In this document: positions 1 through 7,065 of the stretch, piece after piece
How the letters are laid out: every line of letters begins with the position of its first letter
Numbering within the stretch: position 1 is the stretch's first letter
Origin: Chitinophagaceae bacterium
Lineage (GTDB): Bacteria > Bacteroidota > Bacteroidia > Chitinophagales > Chitinophagaceae
DNA length: 8,761 bases
Direction of reading: 5' to 3'
Assembly (NCBI GenBank): GCA_016786525.1
Contig: JAEUVW010000051.1
Coordinates: forward strand, 1 to 8,761
Made by a program: the position numbers and the translations under genes
The notes under the pieces: model-generated
Seen by the model: only the letters and a program-made list of their open reading frames with translations
Database searches by the model: none
Told to the model about the DNA's origin: nothing

Positions 1-248
1 ATAAAGTCTGTGCCCAGCGTAGCAGCCGTTTTGTTCATTTGTTGCGCCACGTCCTTTTGGTAATATTCACCATTGCGTCCCCAGTCGCCCAGTACCAGGA
101 AATGGAGTGCTTTTTCGTTGCTTGCAATGTGTTCGTTGAAACCTCCGCGGTAGCCGGAGCGTTTTTCTTCTGCCTTTGCCTGGGCAAAACCAGAGCTTGC
201 CTGCAGCAGTAAAAGGAATATGAAGCCAATGCTGATTTTGTTCATCAT
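1..248 (-). CDS. Purple acid phosphatase-like metallophosphoesterase, N-terminal part (cut by window edge)
   Basis: Only the first 82 codons are present; the frame stays open to the left edge of the window. Residues 1-24 form a signal peptide (basic MMNK, then a hydrophobic core IGFIFLLLLQ, ending near GFAQA), so the product is exported. From residue 48 the sequence reads HFLVLGDWGRNGEYYQKDV and continues to a LGTDF segment at 78-82. This is the pattern of the first core strand of tartrate-resistant (type 5) purple acid phosphatases, where the Asp of GDWG binds the dinuclear metal centre and an L-G-A-D-F segment precedes the next metal motif. Family knowledge: these enzymes hydrolyse phosphomonoesters. 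The start could be either of two adjacent ATG codons (248 or 245). The gene follows the beta-helix lipoprotein after 57 bases on the same strand and is probably co-transcribed with it. The catalytic remainder is outside the window, so activity cannot be judged. Confidence 0.8.
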   Translation of the reverse strand, partial: MMNKISIGFIFLLLLQASSGFAQAKAEEKRSGYRGGFNEHIASNEKALHFLVLGDWGRNGEYYQKDVAQQMNKTAATLGTDF

Positions 249-262
249 CACTAAGTTGAAGC

Positions 263-291
263 AGGAGAAACGGCAGGATGCCGTTTCTCCT
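263..291 (-). terminator. Intergenic 13-bp hairpin between lipoprotein and phosphatase genes
   Basis: Bases 263-275 and 279-291 are perfect inverted repeats (AGGAGAAACGGCA and its complement) separated by a 3-base loop. The hairpin fills most of the 57-base gap between the lipoprotein stop and the phosphatase start. On the minus strand the stem is followed by TGCTTCAACTTA, which is not a U-tract, so it is not a textbook intrinsic terminator. It may act as a partial terminator, or as a 3' stabilising stem that lowers expression of the distal gene relative to the proximal ones. The structure is seen; the role is inferred. Confidence 0.5.
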
Positions 292-305
292 TTGAAAGAG
301 TCGGA

Positions 306-1553
306 TTATTTGGTACCCAGGGCGCCGAAGTAAGCGGCCGGGCCGGGGGAGCTGTAGGCTTTACCGTTCAGGGTCAGGCCTGATTTGAAGTGCGGCGTAA
401 AGGATGTGTTTCCGCCGCTGAGTGCAGGAGAGCCTGCTTTCAGGTGAAAATCCCAGTTGCTGCTGAAGTCGCCATTGTTCACATCGGTACCCAGGGGGTA
501 GTTTTCCAGTTTCGGATCATTGGCACCCACTGTTGCGGAGATCACATCGCTTGTTCCGGCAATGATCTCAGCGGAGGGCTGGAACTGGTCAACCGTAGTT
601 TGTCCATAGCCATAGTAGTAGGTTTTCTGGATTACGGAACGGTTGTCTTCCGGGTTGCCTTTGTCGCGTTTTACCCCATAGCGGTTGTTCAGCAGCAGGT
701 TGTTGTACAGGTCGGCGCGTACCGCTTTTTCCAGCCAGATAGAACCGCCTTTGGTGGTCGGCCTTCTCCAGCCGCAGTTGACGATGGTATTGTTGTAGGC
801 GATGATGTAGGCCTGGCGGGGTTTATCGCCTGAGTTGGACAGTTTCAGCGCATTGGTGTTGGGGCTGTACACCACATTGTATGCGACGTCTGCCCATACG
901 CCCGATTTGATGTTGATCGCATCGCCGCCGGCAACACCGGTTGTGTAGAAATAGTTGTTGGAGATCAGTACATCACCGCCTTCGATATAGAAACCGTCTT
1001 CGTTGAAGTTGCGGATGATGCTGTTGGTCACGACGAATTTGCCTGTGCCTCCATACCAGGCTGCCGGTACGTGGTTGCCTGCCTCTGCTTTGAAGAAGCC
1101 CGCCTTTACAGATGAAGATTGTTCCGTAGTAACGGCTCCTCCCTGTTCCATGATCACATAGTTCAGCAGGAACTCGCCGCAGGTAGGGCCCGCCAGCAAG
1201 CCGCCCCACTGGTCGCCGTAGGCCGCGTTGTTGCCGGAAGCGATAAACTTAACCGGTGCCGCGGCTGTGCCTTCACAATAGAAGTTGCCTTTGATGATGA
1301 ACTCCGGCTTTACATCAGGCAGCATTTTTACGGTTACCCCTTCTTCGATCACCAGCGATTTGCTTTCCGGCACAAATACGTCACCGGCTATATAATAAGT
1401 ACTGCCTTTTTTCCATACACCGGACACATCACCGGAAACGGTGTCGGTCGTCGCCACGGGTGTAGGCGTTTCATTTTTTTTTTCATCTTTTTTGCAGCTG
1501 GCTGCAGCCGTTATCAGGGCCAGGCCGCCTAAGAGTAAAGTTTGCTTTTTCAT
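306..1553 (-). CDS. Surface-type lipoprotein with right-handed parallel beta-helix
   Basis: This 415-residue protein starts with a lipoprotein signal peptide: MKKQ, a hydrophobic stretch, then the lipobox AASC with the lipidated Cys at residue 20. The next residues are KKDEKK, which fits the Bacteroidota surface-export signal (a Lys followed by two acidic residues just after the Cys), so the protein may face outward. A short Thr/Pro-rich linker (27-38) leads to a body of recurring beta-strand and Asn-rich turns. Examples are LVIEEGVTVKM near 67, VVTNSIIRNFNEDGFYIEGG near 174, VLISNNYFY near 195, IIAYNNTIVN near 250 and DLYNNLLLNNRYGV near 281. The segment DFHLKAGSPALSGGN near 368 is typical of the C-terminal end of bacterial beta-helix proteins. 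No catalytic residues of a polysaccharide lyase are recognisable, so a binding role is possible. It lies 47 bases after the TonB-dependent receptor and is followed by a phosphatase. The ATG at 1553 is preceded by an A-rich leader. The exact ligand is unknown. Confidence 0.85.
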   Translation of the reverse strand: MKKQTLLLGGLALITAAASCKKDEKKNETPTPVATTDTVSGDVSGVWKKGSTYYIAGDVFVPESKSLVIEEGVTVKMLPDVKPEFIIKGNFYCEGTAAAPVKFIASGNNAAYGDQWGGLLAGPTCGEFLLNYVIMEQGGAVTTEQSSSVKAGFFKAEAGNHVPAAWYGGTGKFVVTNSIIRNFNEDGFYIEGGDVLISNNYFYTTGVAGGDAINIKSGVWADVAYNVVYSPNTNALKLSNSGDKPRQAYIIAYNNTIVNCGWRRPTTKGGSIWLEKAVRADLYNNLLLNNRYGVKRDKGNPEDNRSVIQKTYYYGYGQTTVDQFQPSAEIIAGTSDVISATVGANDPKLENYPLGTDVNNGDFSSNWDFHLKAGSPALSGGNTSFTPHFKSGLTLNGKAYSSPGPAAYFGALGTK

Positions 1554-1575
1554 TTTTTTTGCTTTTTGTTTTTTG
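1554..1575 (-). promoter_or_regulatory. A-rich translation leader of the lipoprotein gene
   Basis: On the minus strand the bases just before the ATG at 1553 are almost all A (AAAAAACAAAAAGCAAAAAAA). There is no Shine-Dalgarno sequence. Bacteroidota commonly use an unstructured A-rich leader for initiation, so this supports both the chosen start and efficient translation of an abundant surface lipoprotein. No -33/-7 promoter is visible in the 47-base gap, consistent with read-through from the receptor gene. Confidence 0.5.
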
Positions 1576-1600
1576 TGAGTTTGTATGATTCAGTAATTGA

Positions 1601-4351
1601 TTATTGCAGTTTCCAACGCAGGCCCAGCAGGTAAGAGCGCTGGAAATAGTCCCTGCGGATCAGGGTTTGCTTGTCCAGGTTCTGCTCGGGTATGTAGTCT
1701 TTATTGTTGTACGGTTCTTTCATATACACCTCCATCGGCGTATTCAGCAGGTTGTTCACCTTGGCAAGCACGGCCCAGCGGCGCGCAAAAGTCTTTTCCA
1801 GCGCAAAGTCCAGCTGGATAAAGGCTTTCTGCCAAAAGTCGTTGTCTACAAACTGTGAGACCGTAACGATGCGCTCGCCTGTATAGTTGCCGGCCAGCTG
1901 AATATCCCAGCCACCTTTCACATCTTTGAACAGCAGGGCCAGGTTGGCAATATGGGCGGCCTGCCCGTACAAGGGTCTTGTCTGGTCCACATTGATGGTT
2001 TGCAGGTCACCCCTGGCATCCCTGATCCGTTTTGACTTGGTGGTGGTGATGGCAGAGTGGGTGTAGGTATAATTGGCTTTTACTCCCCATTTCTTCAGGT
2101 ATTTGATCGCATCCATTTCCAGGCCGTAGTTTTGAGCCGTTCCGAAGTTGCCCGGTGTATAGTAGATGTCTTGCCCCCTTACTGCATCCCGTTGCAGGGT
2201 ATACTCGATAGGATTCTGTATCTTTTTATAGAACAGGCCTGCCATGAACTGCTCTCCCTGCCTGGGATACAGTTCATACCGGAAGTCGATGTTGTCGCCG
2301 ATGGCCCGCTTCAGGTCCGGGTTGCCCCGCTCCTGGTATTCCTCGTTGACGATCTTGTAGGGAACGATCTCGAAGAATCCCGGCCTGTTCACCGAGCGGA
2401 AATAAGAGAAGCGCAGGTTGGTTTTCGTGCCGGGCATATACTTCAGGTGCAGGGAGGGCAGCAGATCCAGGTATTTTTGCGATCCTGTGGGGCGGTCTTC
2501 GCCGATCGGGAATTGCATTTCGTAGCCTTGCTTGGTGTGCTCTGCACGCAGGCCTCCGGTAAGGTCAAGCTGCTTCGGCGACAATTTGAACTGCAGGAAT
2601 CCTGCAGCGATCTGTTCGCTGGCATCGTAGTTCAGGGCAGACCCTACGCTGCCTTTGGGGTTCTGCACCGTCCATGCAATATCAGCAATGCTGATGAAGT
2701 CTTTTCCGTACAGGGCCTGCAGGTTGCTGGGGCGCAGCTGGTACTGGTTGTAGAAATTCGTCCGCGTCTTGTCGCGGAACAGGCCGCCGATGGTCCATTG
2801 CGTGGGCATTGAACCCATATTGTGCTGATAACTCAGGTTCAGGTAGGCGGCATTGTCTTTGTCGGAGTTGTGTTCCCAGCGTCTTGTGGCATCCTGTACA
2901 TAAGTCTTTTGTTCGACATGGTTGCTCATGGTCCCCAGGAGCGGTATCGTGGTATTGTCGGGTGTCTGCTGTGTGGCAAGGGAATGCACCAGCGACCAGT
3001 TCAGTTTCAGTTGTTCCGTAAGCTGGTGTTCGCCCTGCAGGGTGCTGTTGAAGATGTTCTGCCGGGTAAAGCGGCTGCGGGTAGAGTAATTCATGGTGGC
3101 GTTGCCCGGCTCCGGGTCGTAGCCGCCGATGGTCAGCTGCATGGCCGTCACATCCCGCACCTGTATATTGTCCAGGTTCAGGTAGGCATTGTACCATTGC
3201 AGCTTATGCCTGTTGTTGATCCTGAAGTCGGACTTGAGGTGCACGCCACTCCTGGTTTGCTGTTCGGAGTAGGCTCGTTTGCTGTATTTGGTCAGTGTAG
3301 TGCCCTTGAAGGTGTCCACCTTGTCGATGTCAAAAAAGGTGCTGTTGCTGCCACGGTAGGTATTCTGGTAGCTTCCGGCCACCAATATACCCAGACGCTT
3401 ATTGAAGAAACGGTTGCCGATGGCCAGGCCGCCGAGCAGGTTGGGCATGGGCCTTTTAGAAGAGTATTGGTAGGCTGCGCCGGAAAAATCCGAAGGCAGG
3501 GCATTGTATTTATTCCCTTTGCGTTCGTAGGGCGATTGTTTGTCAATGCCTCTGTAGTCGTAGCTCGTGAAGTCGCGGTTCAGGAAGAGTTCATTGTATC
3601 CGCCCGCGATATTGGCCGAGATGCTCAGGTGGCCAGGTGCATCTTTCATCACCATATTGACGGCCCCGCCGATCGCATCACCCTCCATTTCGGGAGTCAG
3701 CGCTTTGTACACTTCCAGGCGGTCCAGCAGGTCGGCGGGGAAGATGTCCAGCGGCACATAACGGTATTTGTTGTCCGGGCTGGGAATTTTTATCCCGTTC
3801 ACCAGGGTATAGTTGTATCGTTTGTCCATGCCGCGCAGAATCGCAAACTGGCCGTCGCCATTGCTGTTCCGCTCCAGCGAAATACCCGATACCCGCTGAA
3901 CGACGTTGGCTACCGTAAGGTCCGGAGAAAGCTGGATCGCCTTGCCGGAGATGATGTTCAACACCTGGTCCGCATTGCGCTCCAGGCTGCGGGCGCTCAA
4001 CTCGGCAGAACCATCGCGTTTGTTCAGGATCTGTACTTCCTGTAAAGCGGTATTGCCTGCGAGCGCAAAGTCCAGGGTTTTGGCGTCCTCGATCGTGAAG
4101 CTTTCCTCAACAGAGGCGAAGCCGCTATAGCTGATCGTCAGCCGGTGCGTGCCGGCTGCTATACCCTCTATACTGTAGGACCCATCCAGGCCTGCTACGT
4201 CATACAGGTCGTTGCGGTTATCGATGCGGATGATGGCACCGGTGGCAGCTTCTCCTGTATTCTTTTCCCTGATCACGCCTTTCAGGTTTGCCCCTAAGGC
4301 CAAAGAAGGGAGCAGGAACACAAAGCAAAACAGGTGTAAAAAGCGGTTCAT
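1601..4351 (-). CDS. TonB-dependent outer-membrane receptor with carboxypeptidase-regulatory-like N-terminal domain
   Basis: The 916-residue product is a gated outer-membrane transporter driven by TonB/ExbBD. Residues 1-21 are a signal peptide (MNRFLHLFCFVFLLPSLALGA). Residues 22-100 form a carboxypeptidase-regulatory-like beta-sandwich (GVIREKNTGEAATGA, then GLDGSYSIEGIAAGTHRLT). A TonB-box-like ALQEVQI sits near 102-108. The plug domain runs from about 125 to 240, with VVQRVSGISLERN, ILRGMDKRYNYTLVNG and EMEGDAIGGAVNMVMK. The rest is the beta-barrel, ending LLGLRWKLQ. The open frame extends 36 codons further upstream to 4459, but that part is unlike a signal sequence and overlaps the likely promoter, so the ATG at 4351 is preferred. 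No SusD-like partner is adjacent; instead a beta-helix lipoprotein and a purple-acid-phosphatase-like enzyme follow. A TPR/HTH regulator lies 227 bases upstream. The substrate cannot be read from the sequence; a phosphorylated compound is inferred from the neighbour. Confidence 0.93.
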   Translation of the reverse strand: MNRFLHLFCFVFLLPSLALGANLKGVIREKNTGEAATGAIIRIDNRNDLYDVAGLDGSYSIEGIAAGTHRLTISYSGFASVEESFTIEDAKTLDFALAGNTALQEVQILNKRDGSAELSARSLERNADQVLNIISGKAIQLSPDLTVANVVQRVSGISLERNSNGDGQFAILRGMDKRYNYTLVNGIKIPSPDNKYRYVPLDIFPADLLDRLEVYKALTPEMEGDAIGGAVNMVMKDAPGHLSISANIAGGYNELFLNRDFTSYDYRGIDKQSPYERKGNKYNALPSDFSGAAYQYSSKRPMPNLLGGLAIGNRFFNKRLGILVAGSYQNTYRGSNSTFFDIDKVDTFKGTTLTKYSKRAYSEQQTRSGVHLKSDFRINNRHKLQWYNAYLNLDNIQVRDVTAMQLTIGGYDPEPGNATMNYSTRSRFTRQNIFNSTLQGEHQLTEQLKLNWSLVHSLATQQTPDNTTIPLLGTMSNHVEQKTYVQDATRRWEHNSDKDNAAYLNLSYQHNMGSMPTQWTIGGLFRDKTRTNFYNQYQLRPSNLQALYGKDFISIADIAWTVQNPKGSVGSALNYDASEQIAAGFLQFKLSPKQLDLTGGLRAEHTKQGYEMQFPIGEDRPTGSQKYLDLLPSLHLKYMPGTKTNLRFSYFRSVNRPGFFEIVPYKIVNEEYQERGNPDLKRAIGDNIDFRYELYPRQGEQFMAGLFYKKIQNPIEYTLQRDAVRGQDIYYTPGNFGTAQNYGLEMDAIKYLKKWGVKANYTYTHSAITTTKSKRIRDARGDLQTINVDQTRPLYGQAAHIANLALLFKDVKGGWDIQLAGNYTGERIVTVSQFVDNDFWQKAFIQLDFALEKTFARRWAVLAKVNNLLNTPMEVYMKEPYNNKDYIPEQNLDKQTLIRRDYFQRSYLLGLRWKLQ

Positions 4352-4376
4352 GATGCGCTGGATATTGTTGACGAGG

Positions 4377-4408
4377 CAAAGGTGCGCTGCCTGTTTTCGC
4401 GTCGCAAA
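4377..4408 (-). promoter_or_regulatory. Candidate Bacteroidota promoter for the receptor operon
   Basis: On the minus strand TTTG (4408-4405) is followed after 20 bases by CACCTTTG (4384-4377), close to the Bacteroidota form TTTG / TAnnTTTG. The -7 element has C instead of T at its first base. A start about 7 bases downstream gives a leader of roughly 20 bases before the ATG at 4351. It resembles the three strong rRNA promoters at 7709-7998 in the same window, apart from this mismatch. Confidence 0.45.
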
Positions 4409-4578
4409 TTTCCGGCATGAACAAAAAGTGAACAGCGTTACAAAGCCCGTAAACGACAAGGCAACAAAGGCAACAAATAGAGTATAACTGATTGATTTTC
4501 AGTTGTGGTAAAGGATACAGGAATAGCCATTAAGGAATCGTTAGCGTAATATGAACAGAAAGTTACCGACCGGAATGC

Positions 4579-6336
4579 TTACAGGTTCTGCAGGAAAGCG
4601 ACCAGGTTGCCTCCCTGTTCCAGGTTCAGTTTTTTGCGCAAACGGTAGCGGGCCACGCGCAGGCTGTCGGTAGAGATGCCCAGCATTGTCGCCATATCGT
4701 TGGAGCTCATGTTCATTTTCAGCAGGCACACCAGGCGGAGTTCCGAGGAGCTCAGTTCCGGGCAGGTCTTTTTCAGCTCTTCAAAAAAGGATTGGTGGAT
4801 TTGTTCGAATGTGGTTTTGAATTCTTCCCAATAGCCTTCATTGCTGAAGTTCTGGTTGATCTGTGCAAGGAGTTGCCGCAGTTGTTTTTTCTGGTCCCGT
4901 TTTTCGTCGTCAACCAGGGAGCCGATACTTGTTTTTAATTGCTCGAGCAATTGGTTTTTCTGGATCACATGCAGGGCATTCGTGCTTAGTTCTTTGGTCT
5001 TTACTTCTATCTGTTCTTTCAGCAAAGTTTCTTCCAGGGCCTTGTTTTTGAGTTCTGCATCCAGTTTTTCCCGCTCCAGCCGTTGGGCCAGCAGCTCGGA
5101 TTTTAGTTTTTCTTCCCCTAAAACCTGAGCTTTCAGGTCGGCCTGCATCAGGCGGTTCTGGGTTTCCAGGATCTCTTTTTGCTGTTTGTTCAGCGATCGT
5201 TCATTTTTTATTTTCAGCTTCTGGCGGTTCAGGATGATCAACCCGATTGCAAGCAGCAGTATAATAATGATGACAACTGATATGGTAATGACGGTATTGA
5301 TCCGTTGTGCATTGTTCAGTTTTTCAATTTCCCTGTTCTTTTTCCGTACATCGTCCTGCGCCTGCAGGAAGGCCACCTGCATCGAGCTTTCATGACTGTA
5401 AATGTCCAACAGGTACTTCCGACTCAGGTCCAGGTAATAAAAAGCGCTGTCATCCCGTCCCAGCAGCTTGTAGGTCTTGGCAATATCCCTGTAGCCCGAA
5501 CTTAACTGGTACCGCTCATTACTCTGCCTGCTGATGGCGGTTGCTTTCATCGAATAGGACAGGGCTTCTTTGTACTGTCCGGTCTTGCGGTAGATGTCGC
5601 CGATATTGTTCAGTACTTCAATATGAAGGATCTTTTCATCATCATCTTTATAGAGTTGCAGCGCTTTCCGGAAATTGGCCATTGCGGAATCATACTGACT
5701 CAGGTCTTCATAGATGCTGCCGATGTTTTCGTAGATTTTAGCCATACCGGCTTTGTCGTTTGTTGTATGGTACTCTTTGAGCGCCAGGTTCTGGTAGTGA
5801 CTGGCGCTATCGTAGAGGCGGGCCTTCTCAAACAGGAATCCTATATTGCCGTAAGCAATAGCCAGGCCCTTCCGGTCCTTTTGCTGCCGGAACCGGGAAA
5901 GGGCTTGCCGGAAATAATTGTTGGAACGGGTAGTGTCGCGATTGTAGTAGTATAAAATGCCCAGGTATATGTAGTTATAGGCCAGTTCATTCTGCTTGTT
6001 GTCCTGGCGAAAAAGCTGGCTGGCATCCAGGTAATACTCCAGGGCCTGTGCATATTGGCCCATATGGAAAGAGAGTTCACCCATTTTTTCCAGCAGGGCG
6101 CCCTGGCTGCTGCGATTCCTTTCCTGTACCGCCAGGTTATACTGGTCTTTCAGTGCTAGGTACAGGGAGTCGGGCTTGAGCGAAAAGCTGTGATTGAGCG
6201 GCGCTTCTCTTAATTGGATATCAGAAATGCGCGCTGCAGTCCGGGAAAAGGAACACGCTATCAGGGCCAGGAGCAGCAGGATACGGGTAGCGCGCTGCCG
6301 GCAAGAACGAGTAGGATGGAGATTTGGATCAGTCAC
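4579..6336 (-). CDS. Membrane-spanning TPR / coiled-coil / LuxR-like helix-turn-helix regulator
   Basis: This 585-residue protein begins with a signal or anchor sequence (hydrophobic ILLLLALIACSFS, about 19-31). About six tetratricopeptide repeats follow (roughly 83-116, 117-150, 157-190, 197-230, 238-271 and 277-310, with motifs such as ENIGSIYEDLSQYDSAMANF). A strong transmembrane helix lies at 347-370 (ITISVVIIIILLLAIGLIIL), a charged coiled coil at about 372-450, and a C-terminal helix-turn-helix at about 528-575 (SELRLVCLLKMNMSSNDMAT, LGISTDSLRVARYRLRKKL). The layout implies TPRs in the periplasm and the DNA-binding end in the cytoplasm, a one-component membrane regulator type common in Bacteroidota. 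The start is GTG at 6336. The in-frame stop upstream leaves no ATG, and the out-of-frame ATG at 6338 reads straight into TGA. The gene sits directly upstream of the receptor operon on the same strand and is its likely regulator. No kinase or receiver domain is present. Confidence 0.85.
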   Translation of the reverse strand: MTDPNLHPTRSCRQRATRILLLLALIACSFSRTAARISDIQLREAPLNHSFSLKPDSLYLALKDQYNLAVQERNRSSQGALLEKMGELSFHMGQYAQALEYYLDASQLFRQDNKQNELAYNYIYLGILYYYNRDTTRSNNYFRQALSRFRQQKDRKGLAIAYGNIGFLFEKARLYDSASHYQNLALKEYHTTNDKAGMAKIYENIGSIYEDLSQYDSAMANFRKALQLYKDDDEKILHIEVLNNIGDIYRKTGQYKEALSYSMKATAISRQSNERYQLSSGYRDIAKTYKLLGRDDSAFYYLDLSRKYLLDIYSHESSMQVAFLQAQDDVRKKNREIEKLNNAQRINTVITISVVIIIILLLAIGLIILNRQKLKIKNERSLNKQQKEILETQNRLMQADLKAQVLGEEKLKSELLAQRLEREKLDAELKNKALEETLLKEQIEVKTKELSTNALHVIQKNQLLEQLKTSIGSLVDDEKRDQKKQLRQLLAQINQNFSNEGYWEEFKTTFEQIHQSFFEELKKTCPELSSSELRLVCLLKMNMSSNDMATMLGISTDSLRVARYRLRKKLNLEQGGNLVAFLQNL

Positions 6337-6390
6337 ATGAAAAACTTTGTAGCGATACTTGAATCGTACAAAGGAATGAACCGGATGTTA

Positions 6391-6403
6391 CGTAATTATT
6401 ACG
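6391..6403. promoter_or_regulatory. Perfect 13-bp palindrome upstream of the TPR/HTH regulator
   Basis: CGTAAT-T-ATTACG is a 6+1+6 perfect inverted repeat in the 131-base gap between the DinB-like gene and the TPR/HTH regulator, about 55 bases before the regulator's GTG. Its position suits an operator. A weak -7-like TTCCTTTG lies 15 bases closer to the gene (6376-6369 on the minus strand), without a clear -33 partner. The symmetry is seen; an operator role is inferred. Confidence 0.35.
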
Positions 6404-6467
6404 AAGCTGCAGTGCGGCCGTATGGCACTGTTGTGATCCTTGTTTTTTCCTGCTGTGCCTGTCTAGC

Positions 6468-7010
6468 TCAGATGTTCCGCTTCGCCTGGGCAAGGTGCCT
6501 TTCGATATGGTAACTATAAAAACGGAAAGTGTCGCCCAGCCTGATCCTGATGTAGCGGTTCAGGGATATGCTGATCCGGATCTTGTTCAGGTCTTTCCTG
6601 TAAGCTGTTTGCAAAAGGCTTTTCAATTGCTCCTGCTGTGCAAGAAAGCGTTCAATTGTTTGCCTGCCCAGGCCCGATGCTGCGGGTTCTTTATCCTTAG
6701 GCGATTGCATTGTTTTGATCTTGCCCTTTTGCCCGCGCATGGCGTTCGCGAAATAATTACCCAGTAAGCCACTTTTAAAGACAGGGGCGCTTCCGCGTTT
6801 GGAGGCCTTCATTTGTTGTTCGATTTCGGGCAGATAGTAATCTCCGTATTGGTTCAGGTGGTCCAGGCATTCCAGTATGCTCCATTTTCCGGTTCCGGGC
6901 CTGAAGTTCAGTTGCTGATCTGTAAGTGCCAGGAAGAGGTGTGCTGCTTCTGTAGCCTGCTTGCTGAGCGCCTGTAAATTGTCCAGCAGTTGCTTTGATT
7001 CGATGTTCAT
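6468..7010 (-). CDS. DinB-like four-helix-bundle protein
   Basis: The 180-residue product fits the DinB/YfiT-like four-helix metal-binding bundle. The family landmark GKWSILECLDHLNQY lies at 41-55, and the C-terminal helix carries YSYHIERHLAQ at 165-175. His51, His168 and His172 are in place to form the usual three-His metal site. Length and helix pattern match the DinB_2 type. Family members include thiol-dependent transferases and stress-induced proteins, many without known substrate, so no reaction is assigned. The frame is open to a TTG at 7028, but the ATG at 7010 (MNIESKQLLDNL) begins just before the first helix and is the better start. It follows the Crp/Fnr-like gene after 55 bases on the same strand, so the two are probably co-transcribed and the regulator may control the pair. 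Confidence 0.85.
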   Translation of the reverse strand: MNIESKQLLDNLQALSKQATEAAHLFLALTDQQLNFRPGTGKWSILECLDHLNQYGDYYLPEIEQQMKASKRGSAPVFKSGLLGNYFANAMRGQKGKIKTMQSPKDKEPAASGLGRQTIERFLAQQEQLKSLLQTAYRKDLNKIRISISLNRYIRIRLGDTFRFYSYHIERHLAQAKRNI

Positions 7011-7065
7011 TGTTCGATTTTGATGCAAAAATGCACCTACAGCCTTTACCCGGCCTTGATCAGAA

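Noticed and set aside
35..229. Minus-strand open frame overlapping the phosphatase start
   Set aside because: It is another frame of the phosphatase N-terminus; only the frame starting at 248 gives a signal peptide and the GDWG metal motif.
390..1532. Plus-strand open frames opposite the lipoprotein gene
   Set aside because: No domain or signal features; they mirror the codon structure of the beta-helix gene on the other strand.
2822..4045. Long plus-strand open frame of about 407 codons
   Set aside because: It lies wholly antisense to the clear TonB-dependent receptor, has no recognisable domain, and long antisense frames are common opposite such genes.
7011..7028. TTG-initiated extension of the DinB-like protein
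   Set aside because: It adds six residues with no family support; the ATG at 7010 is a better start.
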